Shown in pieces: positions 23,701-32,629 of a stretch of DNA of 64,000 nucleotides; within the stretch, counting starts at the first letter, position 1; each line of letters opens with the position of its first letter. Both the position numbers and the translations under genes were made by a program. The DNA is from Natranaeroarchaeum sp042663585 (lineage in GTDB: Archaea > Halobacteriota > Halobacteria > Halobacteriales > Natronoarchaeaceae). The DNA is taken from NCBI RefSeq assembly GCF_042663585.1, contig NZ_JBHTAN010000006.1:1488001-1552000 (forward strand). The letters are read 5' to 3'. Under the pieces are notes generated by a model. That model had not been told where the DNA came from. It worked only from the letters and a program-made list of their open reading frames with translations, and did not search any database.

Positions 23701-25209
23701 CTATCCTTCGTCCGTCGCTGTCGACCGATCGCCGGACAGCATCGGGAACTCGAACTCAGTGACTTCCGAGACGTACTCGTCCGGCAGTTCGAAGGGCCGT
23801 TCGCGCAACGCCTCGAAGAACCGATCCCTGACGACGTCTTCGACGGCCGACTGCACTGTCTCTCCGGTATCGTCAACCGTGCCGAGTACGTCAAGCGGGA
23901 TCTGTGCGCCCGCCATATCCGAGTGGCCGCCACCGCTCCCGATACGGTTGAATGCCAGCCGTAACGTCTCTCCGAGGTCGAGCCCTGCACCCCGTGAGCG
24001 CGCGGAGACGTAGACCGTGTCATCGAGCACACCGAACACCAGCGTGGTCGAGACGTCTTCCATCGCTAGTAGCTGATCGGCCGCCTGCGCGAGCGAGTCC
24101 CGCTCGTTGATCTCGCCAGCGCTCGTCGTGAGTATCGAGCCGTCTAGCTGTCGGTTCTCGATCGCTCGGGCGACCGTCTCAAGCGTCTCGGCCGAGATGT
24201 TGGGGGACTCGATTCGTTCGAGCAGCGAGATGTCCGCGTACTCGACCAGTTCACTCGCGGCCTCGAAGTCGAACTCCGACGCCTCCCGCTCGAAGTCGTC
24301 CGTATCGATCCGGATGCCATAGAGGAGGGCGCTGGCGACGGTCTCGTCGAGTTCGATGTCGAACCGCGAGAAGTAATCGGCCAGTAGCGTAGATGTCGCT
24401 CCGACCTCGCTCCGGATGTCGACGAAGCGGCCGCCGACTGGGCCTCGAGGTGGATGGTGATCGATGACTACATCGACCGCCAGCCCTTTCGGTAGCCGAT
24501 CGTTGACGCCGGGTCTGCTGTGATCGACGAGTGCGAAGCCCGAAAACTCGCCCAGTTCGTCCGGATCTTCCGGATCGAGTTGGCGAAGGTCGAGATCCAG
24601 CAGGTTCATCATCGCCTTGTTCTCCTGATGGGTGATATCGCCGTAGTGGCAGGGAACCGCGTCGACGCCGAGACTCTCTGCAAGCTGTGCGAGTGCCACG
24701 GCGCTCCCGATGGCGTCCGGGTCAGGGTTGTCGTGGGCAACGACGGCGACCGTTCCGTCGACCGAGGTAAGCGTCTGTCGGAGTCGGCGGGTCCGGGTCG
24801 CTCCCTTCCCGGTGACGAATCCGAGGACGTGATCAGCGATTTCGGCACTCGGTTCGATCAACTGGTCGACCCGTTCACGTAGCGTCGATAAACTGTTTTC
24901 GGAGGGGTACTCCCCGGGGTATGCGAGGACGAAGGCATCCGGATACACGTCGCGGACGGTGACGGCCATCGCCGCGTTTCGCTCCGCGTCGTCGTCGGCG
25001 AGTACCACGATATCGGCTGACGGGGCGGCCTCCGCCAGCAGTTCCGGGTCTGTCGGGTCGCCGTCCGTCACGGTCCGGTTGGGCCCACGAAGTGCATCGA
25101 TGCGGCCGGAATCGTCTGTGATGACGGTCAGGCCGCCCTGTTCCCCGGCGATGCGACTGGCCAGCGTCTGGCCAACCGCCCCACAGCCTAGCATCAGCCG
25201 GGAGGTCAT
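23701..25209 (-). CDS. TrkA-N plus DHH/DHHA1 phosphoesterase
   Basis: A 502-residue fusion. It has an N-terminal Rossmann TrkA-N-like domain ('LMLGCGAVGQTLA'), a DHH phosphoesterase domain with 'VVAHDNPDPDAIGSA' and 'VIDHHPP', and a C-terminal DHHA1 domain with 'RIGSGGGHSDMAGAQ'. The family includes nanoRNases and c-di-AMP phosphodiesterases; all metal-site motifs are present. Start 25209 (MTSRLMLG) was chosen over a longer frame to 25287. It ends 35 nt upstream of the CBS-ParB gene on the same strand. Confidence 0.88.
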   Translation of the reverse strand: MTSRLMLGCGAVGQTLASRIAGEQGGLTVITDDSGRIDALRGPNRTVTDGDPTDPELLAEAAPSADIVVLADDDAERNAAMAVTVRDVYPDAFVLAYPGEYPSENSLSTLRERVDQLIEPSAEIADHVLGFVTGKGATRTRRLRQTLTSVDGTVAVVAHDNPDPDAIGSAVALAQLAESLGVDAVPCHYGDITHQENKAMMNLLDLDLRQLDPEDPDELGEFSGFALVDHSRPGVNDRLPKGLAVDVVIDHHPPRGPVGGRFVDIRSEVGATSTLLADYFSRFDIELDETVASALLYGIRIDTDDFEREASEFDFEAASELVEYADISLLERIESPNISAETLETVARAIENRQLDGSILTTSAGEINERDSLAQAADQLLAMEDVSTTLVFGVLDDTVYVSARSRGAGLDLGETLRLAFNRIGSGGGHSDMAGAQIPLDVLGTVDDTGETVQSAVEDVVRDRFFEALRERPFELPDEYVSEVTEFEFPMLSGDRSTATDEG

Positions 25210-25308
25210 AGATTCACCTATTAATCCAGTAAGGTAAAAGCTACCGTCTTCTTGCCATGCAAACAACGTCAGACAACTGGCATCCAATAGAAAGAAAGGG
25301 AACGGTGA

Positions 25309-26811
25309 TTACGCCAGCAGCGCCGCCGCCGCGTTGACCGCAATGTCGGCAACGGGGCCGAACGCGCCAAGCAGTCCCACCGTCACGACTGCAGCACCGA
25401 CGACGGCAACGTACATCCCCATCGGGGCGTCGGGGATGGCAAGGTCGTCAGCCGGTTCCTCGATCCACATCGCTTTCAGCAGTTTCGAGTAGTAGTACAG
25501 CGACAGCGCGCTGGCACCGGCACCGACCGCTGCGAGCCAGACGAAGCCGTTGTTCACTGCACCCGCGAACAGGACGTACTTGCTCCAGAAGCCCCCGCCG
25601 AGCGGCAGGCCGGCGAGGTTGATCAGGAACACCGACATCGCGACGGAGGCGATCGGTGCCTGCGTCGCGAGGCCGTTGAAGTCCTCGAAGTCGCGGCCGA
25701 TCTCCCAGCGTTCGGTCATCGCCAGGAACAGGAACGCGCCCGTGTTCATGAAGCCGTAGACCAGCAGATGCAACATTGCACCGCCGAGCACGAGTTCGTT
25801 CGCGCCGCCGGTGCTGGATAGTGCGGCCAGTCCGATGAGCGCGTAGCCGGCGTGACCGACCGACGAGTACGCCAGCATCCGCTTGACTTTGGTCTGGACC
25901 GCGGCCGCGAGATTACCGAGCACCATCGTCAGCACCGCGAGCACCTGGAAGACGACGATCCATTCGACGTTCAGGTTGGCCATCGTCGCAACCGGGAACG
26001 CGTCGACGAAGATCCGGAACGCGATCACGAACCCGGCCGCTTTCGAGGCCGAAGAGAGGAACGCGCTGATCGGTGCGGGCGCACCCTCGTAGGCCTCCGG
26101 CGCCCAGTAGTGGAACGGGACGGAGGCAGTCTTGTACGCGACGCCAGCGACCATCAGCAGGATCCCGATTCCGAGGATCCCCTGATCGAGGACGGTATCG
26201 AGCGAGCCCGCGATTTCGGGGATCAACAGCGATCCGGTCGCGGCGTAGACGAGACTGATCCCGTAGAGGAACACCGCCGAGGAGACCGCGCCGATCAGGA
26301 AGTACTTCAGACCGGCTTCGACGCTTCCACGGTTGTGCTTGAGATACGCGACGAGCGCGTACGAGGGCAGGCTGGCGAGTTCGAACGCGATGAACACTGT
26401 CACCAGGCTGTTTGCCGACGCCATCGTGAGCATCCCGGTCGCGGCCAGTAACACCAGCGAGTAGTACTCCCCGCGGTGGGCCATCTCGTCCACGTAATCG
26501 TAGCTCGCGATCAGCACGAGCGAGGTGACACTGAGCACCACGAACGTGATGAACAGCGCCATCTCGTCGACGACGAGTGCGGAATCGAACAGCAGGAACG
26601 GCGTCTCGCCCACGCCTTCGAGCAGATACCACACGGAGAAGGCAAGCGAGATCACTGTCCCGCCGACCGCCGTCCCCGCGATCAGTTCGTGGGCCGTCGT
26701 TTCGGTGTCGATGCTATCCACCAGGAACAGGAGCAGCGCCGTTCCGGCGAGGATCAACACTGGGGCGAGCGCTCGGTAGGTCGTAATGTCGAGCACACCG
26801 AATTCAGCCAT
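25309..26811 (-). CDS. nuoN: NADH-quinone oxidoreductase-like subunit N
   Basis: A 500-residue antiporter-like membrane subunit, about 14 helices, of complex I type. The conserved lysines and glutamate of the proton channel occur in 'SYDYVDEMAH', 'LKYFLIGAVSSA' and 'KRMLAYSSVGHAGY'. It is the last gene of the nuo operon; its ATG overlaps the nuoM stop (TGATG). Confidence 0.94.
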   Translation of the reverse strand: MAEFGVLDITTYRALAPVLILAGTALLLFLVDSIDTETTAHELIAGTAVGGTVISLAFSVWYLLEGVGETPFLLFDSALVVDEMALFITFVVLSVTSLVLIASYDYVDEMAHRGEYYSLVLLAATGMLTMASANSLVTVFIAFELASLPSYALVAYLKHNRGSVEAGLKYFLIGAVSSAVFLYGISLVYAATGSLLIPEIAGSLDTVLDQGILGIGILLMVAGVAYKTASVPFHYWAPEAYEGAPAPISAFLSSASKAAGFVIAFRIFVDAFPVATMANLNVEWIVVFQVLAVLTMVLGNLAAAVQTKVKRMLAYSSVGHAGYALIGLAALSSTGGANELVLGGAMLHLLVYGFMNTGAFLFLAMTERWEIGRDFEDFNGLATQAPIASVAMSVFLINLAGLPLGGGFWSKYVLFAGAVNNGFVWLAAVGAGASALSLYYYSKLLKAMWIEEPADDLAIPDAPMGMYVAVVGAAVVTVGLLGAFGPVADIAVNAAAALLA

Positions 26812-28352
26812 CAGATACCACCTCCGGGGAGGATCGGACTGATCGCATCGGTAATCATCTCGAAGATCAGTTCCGGCGAGACGCCAAGCAGGATGATCAA
26901 TCCGAGGAGGACGAACAACGGCAAGACGTCGTGCAGCGGCGCACGCCCGACCTCGTAGTCAGTATCGAGCTGGTACGGACCGAACAGGGTGCGCTGCATG
27001 GCGTAGAGCAGGTAGCCAGCGACGATGACGATACCGAACATCGCCAGCCCGGTGAACACCGGTGCGAGGCTACCGATAGCGTCGACCGCCCCGAAGGAGC
27101 CGAGGAAGATGAAGAACTCGCCCGCAAAGCCGCTCATCAGCGGGAGCCCCATGTAGCCGAAGGCACCGGCGATGAAGATGCCGACGACGACCGGCATCTT
27201 GTCTGCCATGCCGGACATGTCGGTGACCATCCGCGTGTGAGTGGCGTTGTAGATCACGCCGACCGTCATGAACATCAGCCCGGAGATCAGGCCGTGGCTG
27301 ATCATCTGGAACGTCGCGCCACCGACCCCGTAGACGGTGTACGCGATCAGACCGAGGATCACGTAGCCCATCGAGGAGACAGACGAATATGCGACGATCC
27401 GTTTGAGGTCCTGTTGGGCGAGCGCGAGCATCGCACCATAGATCACTGAGACGACCGCGAAGACGGCGATCAGCACCGCAAAGTCCCTTGCAACGTCGGG
27501 CAGCATCGTGAAGTTGAACCGGAGCAGGGCGTAGGTGCCCATCTTCAGCAGGACGCCTGCCAGCAGCACCGACACCGGCGTCGGCGCTTCGACGTGAGCG
27601 TCCGGCAGCCACGTGTGGACCGGTACGATTGGCACCTTCACCGCGAAGCCAGCGAACATGGCGAAGAAGGCGAATATCTTCAGGGTGCTCGCATCGATCC
27701 ACGGCGCAGCATCGGGTTCAGCGCCCTCCAACACCAGAGCCTGTGCCGTATCAGCCAGGTTGAACGTGTCCAGTCCGAGACCGAACACGAGTGCAACGAA
27801 GCCGATGAACATCACCAGCGACGCGACGTTCGTGTAGACGAACATCTTGATCGCGGCGTACTTCCGGCGGGAACCGCCCCAGACGCCGATGAGGAAGTAC
27901 ATCGGGATCAGCACGGCCTCCCAGAAGACGAACCACAGGAAGAAATCGAGCGCGGAGAAGACGCCGATCAGCGCCGCTTCCAGGAACAGGACGAGCCCGT
28001 AGAACTGGGACTGGCGCTCGGTGATAGGCGTCCACGCACTGACAATTGCCAGCGTCGTTAGAATCGTCGTCAGAGCGACCAGCGGCAGGCTAATACCGTC
28101 TAGCCCGACGTGCCAGTCGATCGTGTAGAGGCCGCCCAGTTCGATCCACGTTTCACGCGTGTAGAACGCTATCTCCGCGGGATCGGCCAGCAGGGCGTTT
28201 CCGCTACCATCGAACGCACTGTACATCCAGACGCCCCCGACGACCGAGAGCAGACTGATTCCGAAGGCCAGTTTGCCGGCGTACTTGTTCGGGGACGCGA
28301 GTACGACCAGCGAACCGACCAGACATAGCGCGATGAGCGCTTCGATCATCAT
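26811..28352 (-). CDS. nuoM: NADH-quinone oxidoreductase-like subunit M
   Basis: A 513-residue Mrp-antiporter-like subunit with the 'HTWLPDAHVEAPTPVSVLLAG' motif and 'KRIVAYSSVSSMGYV'. The start at 28352 was chosen because it overlaps the nuoL stop (ATGA); GTG 28361 is also in frame. It forms part of the membrane proton-pumping arm. Confidence 0.94.
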   Translation of the reverse strand: MMIEALIALCLVGSLVVLASPNKYAGKLAFGISLLSVVGGVWMYSAFDGSGNALLADPAEIAFYTRETWIELGGLYTIDWHVGLDGISLPLVALTTILTTLAIVSAWTPITERQSQFYGLVLFLEAALIGVFSALDFFLWFVFWEAVLIPMYFLIGVWGGSRRKYAAIKMFVYTNVASLVMFIGFVALVFGLGLDTFNLADTAQALVLEGAEPDAAPWIDASTLKIFAFFAMFAGFAVKVPIVPVHTWLPDAHVEAPTPVSVLLAGVLLKMGTYALLRFNFTMLPDVARDFAVLIAVFAVVSVIYGAMLALAQQDLKRIVAYSSVSSMGYVILGLIAYTVYGVGGATFQMISHGLISGLMFMTVGVIYNATHTRMVTDMSGMADKMPVVVGIFIAGAFGYMGLPLMSGFAGEFFIFLGSFGAVDAIGSLAPVFTGLAMFGIVIVAGYLLYAMQRTLFGPYQLDTDYEVGRAPLHDVLPLFVLLGLIILLGVSPELIFEMITDAISPILPGGGI

Positions 28353-30385
28353 AGTAACCACCCTCCATACAGGCCGAATCCAACGAGAAGCAAGACCAGT
28401 GCGATCCCGAGCATCGCGGCATAATCGGTGACTGCGCCGGTCTGGATCCGGCGGAGTCGGTCACCGCTAAAGAGGCTCACACTGCCCGAGCCGTTGACGA
28501 CGCCGTCGACGACGCTCTGGTCGAAGGTGTTTGCGGCGCGAGCGATAGGCATCGTGACGCGCTCGGCGAGTGCGACCTGGAACTCGTCGAGGTAGTAGTT
28601 GCTGTACAGTACATCGCGGACAGAGCCGAGGTTCTCGACGTGTGGCTCGGGGCGCGGGACGTTGTACAGGTAGTACGCGAGGCCAGCGCCAGCAAGTGCA
28701 AGTCCGAGCGCGAGGGCGCCGGCGATCAGCACGGTCGTTCCCTCGGACCCGGCGATGTACTCGTAGCCGAGGCCCGCCGTGTCGGTGTACTGGTGGTAGG
28801 TCAGGGCGTCGTAGCCACCGTACTCGCCGTCGAGCCAGTCGGTCAGGAGCGTCGCATTGCCGATCCCGGTTAGCTTTTCGACCGGGGCAAGGTTCGCCAC
28901 GCCGGCCACCGTCGCGAGCGCGCCGAGCGTGATCAGCGGGACCTTGACTGCCCAACCGACCGAGTGGGGATCCCTGGCCGCTTCGGAGCGCGGTTCACCG
29001 TGGAACGTGAGAAAGACCATCCGGAAGGTGTAGAAGCCGGTGAAGAAGACGGCTGTTAACCCCATCGCGTATGCCATGAGGAACACCGGATCGTCGAGTC
29101 CCAGAATGATCGCGTCGAAGAGGATTTCGTCTTTCGACCAGAAGCCCGAGAACGGGATGATTCCTGCAAGCGCGAGCGCGCCCGCGAGGAACGTGTAGTA
29201 GACGACAGGCGCTTTGTCCTTCAGACCGCCCATCTTCCACATATCCTGTTCGTGGTGCATCAGGATGATGACCGCACCGGCACCCAGGAACAGGAGCGCT
29301 TTGAAGAACGCGTGGTTCATCAGGTGGAAGACGCCGGCGACGTAGCCGCCGACGCCCAGACCGAGCATCATGTAGCCGTACTGGCTGATCGTCGAGTACG
29401 CCAGTACCTGCTTGACGTCGTTTTTCACACTCCCCATCGTCGCCGCGAAGAGTGCAGTAAAGCCACCGACAAAGGCGATGATCCCCAGTGCGGTCGGGCT
29501 AAGCGCGTAGAACGCGAACATCCGCGCGACGAGATAGACGCCGGCCGCGACCATCGTCGCTGCGTGGATGAGCGCCGAGACCGTCGTCGGACCTTCCATC
29601 GCGTCGGGAAGCCAGGTGTGTAGCGGGAACTGTGCGGACTTGCCGATCACGCCGCCCAGAACGAGCAGACCGAGGCCCGTGATCCACTGCTGTGCGCTCA
29701 CAGCATCAGGGATCCACAGGGCGGCGCTTGAATCGGAGAGAGACGATTCGGCCACCGCGGCGAACGACTCCGTGCCGCCTACGGACGCGAACTGCGCCGT
29801 CCCGAAGGTGGCGAGGATGCCGACGACGCCGATGAGGAAGAAGTAGTCACCGAATCGCGTCACCAGGAACGCCTTCTTTGCGGCGCTCGCTGCACTGTCG
29901 GTGCGGAACCAGAAGCCGATCAGCAGATACGAACAGAGGCCAACGAGTTCGAAGAACATGAAGGCCATCAGCAGATTGTCCGCGTAGACGAACGCGAGCA
30001 TACTGAACGTAAAGAGACCGAGTTCGGCGTAGTAGCGCGGCAGGCCGGTCTCGCCCTCGGCGTTCATATACCCGAGACTGAAGATATGGACGAGGAAGGC
30101 GACCAGCGAGACTATCACGAGCATCAGGGACGACAGGGGATCGATTAGGATCCCGAAGCTCAGATCGATCGGCGCGGAGTCGGTCCACATCCAGTAGGTG
30201 TGCTGGTACTCGCTACCGCCCGCGACAGCGATGACCGCCAGCACCGAGAGGACAAGCGAACCACCGGTCGCGACGATGCCGCCGATCGCCCCCTTCTTCG
30301 GCATATACTTGCCCGCGACGAGCGCGAGCAGGAACGATACGAACGGCAGCAGCGCAATCGCCGGTGAGATTTCGAATATCGCCAT
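28349..30385 (-). CDS. nuoL: NADH-quinone oxidoreductase-like subunit L
   Basis: A 678-residue subunit, the largest antiporter-like one. It contains 'FPLHTWLPDAMEGPTTVSALIHAATMV', 'KQVLAYSTISQYGYM' and a long C-terminal region including the lateral helix. It lies directly downstream of nuoK. Confidence 0.95.
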   Translation of the reverse strand: MAIFEISPAIALLPFVSFLLALVAGKYMPKKGAIGGIVATGGSLVLSVLAVIAVAGGSEYQHTYWMWTDSAPIDLSFGILIDPLSSLMLVIVSLVAFLVHIFSLGYMNAEGETGLPRYYAELGLFTFSMLAFVYADNLLMAFMFFELVGLCSYLLIGFWFRTDSAASAAKKAFLVTRFGDYFFLIGVVGILATFGTAQFASVGGTESFAAVAESSLSDSSAALWIPDAVSAQQWITGLGLLVLGGVIGKSAQFPLHTWLPDAMEGPTTVSALIHAATMVAAGVYLVARMFAFYALSPTALGIIAFVGGFTALFAATMGSVKNDVKQVLAYSTISQYGYMMLGLGVGGYVAGVFHLMNHAFFKALLFLGAGAVIILMHHEQDMWKMGGLKDKAPVVYYTFLAGALALAGIIPFSGFWSKDEILFDAIILGLDDPVFLMAYAMGLTAVFFTGFYTFRMVFLTFHGEPRSEAARDPHSVGWAVKVPLITLGALATVAGVANLAPVEKLTGIGNATLLTDWLDGEYGGYDALTYHQYTDTAGLGYEYIAGSEGTTVLIAGALALGLALAGAGLAYYLYNVPRPEPHVENLGSVRDVLYSNYYLDEFQVALAERVTMPIARAANTFDQSVVDGVVNGSGSVSLFSGDRLRRIQTGAVTDYAAMLGIALVLLLVGFGLYGGWLL

Positions 30386-30388
30386 CTG

Positions 30389-30694
30389 TTACCACCTCAT
30401 TGTCGTTGCGTTCTCGACGTCCACGTCGCCGTAGTTCCGCACCAGTACCAGAATGATACCGATACCGATCGCCACCTCTGCGGCCGCCAGACCGATGGTG
30501 AACAGGGCGAACACCTGTCCGGTGACGTTACCGTAAAAGAACGAGAACGCGACCAGATTGATGTTCGCGGCGTTCAACATTAGTTCGACGGAGACGAGGA
30601 ACATGATGGCGTTCCGGCGCGTCAGAACGCCGAACAGGCCAATACAGAACATTCCTGCCGAGAGGAGCAGATAGAGCTCTGTCCCAACGGTCAT
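30389..30694 (-). CDS. nuoK: NADH-quinone oxidoreductase-like subunit K
   Basis: A 101-residue three-helix subunit with the conserved glutamates in 'LVSVELMLNAANIN' and 'AAAEVAIGIGIIL'. It overlaps nuoJ2 by 4 nt (30691-30694). Confidence 0.95.
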   Translation of the reverse strand: MTVGTELYLLLSAGMFCIGLFGVLTRRNAIMFLVSVELMLNAANINLVAFSFFYGNVTGQVFALFTIGLAAAEVAIGIGIILVLVRNYGDVDVENATTMRW

Positions 30695-31032
30695 TCGTCG
30701 TCACCCCCCTGCATGTCGCCACCGTCAGCCCGCACGCCAGTTTCGTCGCCCTCCTCGCGCCGCGCGAGCATGATCGATCCGTCAAGTGCCGCGTCGAGCG
30801 CGAGTGCGATGATGATGAACGCGGCGAGGAAGCCCTCGGTCGGGATCGTTCCCTCAACGTTCGCAATGTCGAGTAGCGCGAAACCCAGACTCTCCATCAC
30901 TGATGCGTCGCCGAACCCGGCCGGGTCGCCGATCGACGCCGTGAGAAACACCGACGCCATCACACCGAAGAGCGCGATGGCGATCACACCCGGCAGTAGA
31001 TGTCTGCCCAGGCGAAGCCGCGGTCTACTCAT
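30691..31032 (-). CDS. nuoJ2: NuoJ C-terminal half (NuoJ2)
   Basis: A 113-residue membrane protein with two helices (about 15-32 and 68-85) and an acidic tail. It corresponds to the second half of bacterial NuoJ. Its position between nuoJ1 and nuoK supports this. Haloarchaea are known to split NuoJ into two genes, so this is not a frameshift; a 29-nt gap separates the two halves. Confidence 0.85.
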   Translation of the reverse strand: MSRPRLRLGRHLLPGVIAIALFGVMASVFLTASIGDPAGFGDASVMESLGFALLDIANVEGTIPTEGFLAAFIIIALALDAALDGSIMLARREEGDETGVRADGGDMQGGDDE

Positions 31033-31061
31033 CGGTACCCCCCATGAAGAAGCGACGTGAT

Positions 31062-31337
31062 TCAGCTACCATACTGAACCACCTCCTCGGGTGTTTCGCC
31101 GCCACGTGTCAGCATCACGCCGAACGTGATGAGGACCAGAACCCCGCCAATGTAGACGAGAATCTGGATCACTGCAAGGAACTCCGCTTGCAGCATCACG
31201 TAGTGCGCCGCGACGCTGGTCAGCGCGACGCCGAGCAGTAGTGCGGCGTGCCAGACATCCCGCACCAGCACGGCCCCGGCGCTGCTCGCAAGCGTAACGA
31301 ATGCAAACAGCGCAAACGCGATGTGTTCAAGTGCCAT
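31062..31337 (-). CDS. nuoJ1: NuoJ N-terminal half (NuoJ1)
   Basis: A 91-residue protein with three helices. It contains the NuoJ signature 'DVWHAALLLGVALTSVAAHYVML' and 'AVIQILVYIGGVLVLI'. It ends in a short polar tail where bacterial NuoJ would continue. An 830-nt repeat-filled gap separates it from nuoI upstream. Confidence 0.9.
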   Translation of the reverse strand: MALEHIAFALFAFVTLASSAGAVLVRDVWHAALLLGVALTSVAAHYVMLQAEFLAVIQILVYIGGVLVLITFGVMLTRGGETPEEVVQYGS

Positions 31338-31496
31338 TAGTATCTCCTCGTTGTGGATACCCTTTGAAGATTTCGAGACTGTTCCGTCAAAACGGCGGAT
31401 TTGACCGCGTTCCTAGATCCACACACCCGTAGATAGCCGCATGCTATCACAAAATACCCCGTGCAGAACAATTCGTCCCAGAAATTGGATATAATG

Positions 31497-31555
31497 GCGC
31501 GGTTCGGTCCGTCACGAAATCGCTCGCGAACCGCTCCTCGAAAAATCTGGGCCAA
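31497..31555 (-). repeat. Haloarchaeal interspersed repeat fragment
   Basis: On the minus strand it reads GGCCCAGATTTTTCGAGGAG, then GCGGTTCGCGAGCG and CGTGACGGACCG. It resembles a family of short non-coding repeats scattered in haloarchaeal genomes. It forms the nuoJ1-side edge of the 143-bp array, and the GGCCTTTTTGGCCCAGATTTTT-type part is shared with every unit. Confidence 0.5.
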
Positions 31556-32198
31556 AAAGGCCGCCCGCTCACGTCGTTCGCGGCCGGTACAACGAGTTAC
31601 TGGTAGTCCGCTTCGCCTTCACCCTCGGGCCGCCACCTTTTTCGCTTCGGGATGGCTTCGCTGTGCTCAGCCACCACTCACCGAAAAATCTGGGCCAAAA
31701 AGGCCGCCCGCTCACTCCGTTCGCGGTCGGTACAACGATTTACTGGTAGTCCGCTTCGCCTTCGCCCTCGGGCCGCCACCTTTTTCTCTTCGGGATGGCT
31801 TCGCTGTGCTCAGCCACCACTCACCGAAAAATCTGGGCCAAAAAGGCCGCCCGCTCACGTCGTTCGCGGCCGGTACAACGAGTTACTGGTAGTCCGCTTC
31901 GCCTTCGCCCTCGGGCCGCCACCTTTTTCTCTTCGGGATGGCTTCGCTGTGCTCAGCCACCACTCACCGAAAAATCTGGGCCAAAAAGGCCGCCCGCTCA
32001 CGTCGTTCGCGGCCGGTACAACGAGTTACTGGTAGTCCGCTTCGCCTTCGCCCTCGGGCCGCCACCTTTTTCTCTTCGGGATGGCTTCGCTGTGCTCAGC
32101 CACCACTCACCGAAAAATCTGGGCCAAAAGGCCGCCCGCTCACGTCGTTCGCGGCCGGTACAACGAGTTACTGGTAGTCCGCTTCGCCTTCGCCCTCG
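31538..32198 (-). repeat. 143-bp tandem array carrying nuoI 3'-end copies
   Basis: Units begin with TTACTGGTAGTCCGCTTCGC, the complement of the last codons and stop of nuoI, at 31597, 31740, 31883 and 32026. The genuine nuoI end is at 32168-32198. The period is 143, 143, 143 and 142 bp (one A lost near 32127). Each unit repeats 31 bp of nuoI end plus about 112 bp of downstream spacer containing a GGCCTTTTTGGCC palindrome. Units 2-4 are nearly identical; unit 1, farthest from nuoI, has several substitutions. No other gene is present in the 830-nt gap. Confidence 0.95.
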
Positions 32199-32629
32199 CC
32201 GATCCACGCATCACGGTCGGGTTCGCGCGAGTTGAGCGGATCGATGTCCTTGTACCACGGGACGGACTTCAACTGCTCCTTGTTGTAGACGAGGTCGTCT
32301 TTCGTGTCGCCGGTGAACTCGAAGTTCTGGGTCAGCAGGATGGCGTCGACGGGGCAGACCTCCTCGCAGAGTCGGCAGTAGATACACTGACCGATGTGGA
32401 GGTTGTACTGCTCGCCGTTGCGCTTGTCGTCGGTGACGATCTGGATCGTGTCGTTCGGGCAGACGTTCTCGCACTGCCGACACCAGATGCACCGCTCCTG
32501 ACTGAACTTGTGAACGCCGCGGAATCGCGGACTCACTTCCGGCGCTTCGTCGGGATACTCGACGGTGAACGTGTTGCCGTCGAGAGCGTGTTTCATCGTC
32601 GTCGCCATCGATTTCATGATTCCGATCAT
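32168..32629 (-). CDS. nuoI: NADH-quinone oxidoreductase-like subunit I
   Basis: A 153-residue ferredoxin-like subunit with two [4Fe-4S] motifs, CIWCRQCENVCP and CIYCRLCEEVCP, that pass electrons to NuoB. The start at 32629 overlaps the nuoH stop (ATGA). Its last nine codons (EGEGEADYQ) are the segment copied into each unit of the adjacent tandem array. Confidence 0.96.
   Translation of the reverse strand: MIGIMKSMATTMKHALDGNTFTVEYPDEAPEVSPRFRGVHKFSQERCIWCRQCENVCPNDTIQIVTDDKRNGEQYNLHIGQCIYCRLCEEVCPVDAILLTQNFEFTGDTKDDLVYNKEQLKSVPWYKDIDPLNSREPDRDAWIGEGEGEADYQ

Noticed and set aside
30691..31337. nuoJ as a gene broken by frameshift
   Set aside because: Both halves have their own start, stop and spacing, and split NuoJ is known in haloarchaea.
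31652..32235. Series of long plus-strand ORFs with near-identical proteins (MASLCSATTHRKIW...)
   Set aside because: They are products of reading across the 143-bp tandem array; the period is not a multiple of three, so each copy changes frame, and the real gene there (nuoI) is on the minus strand.
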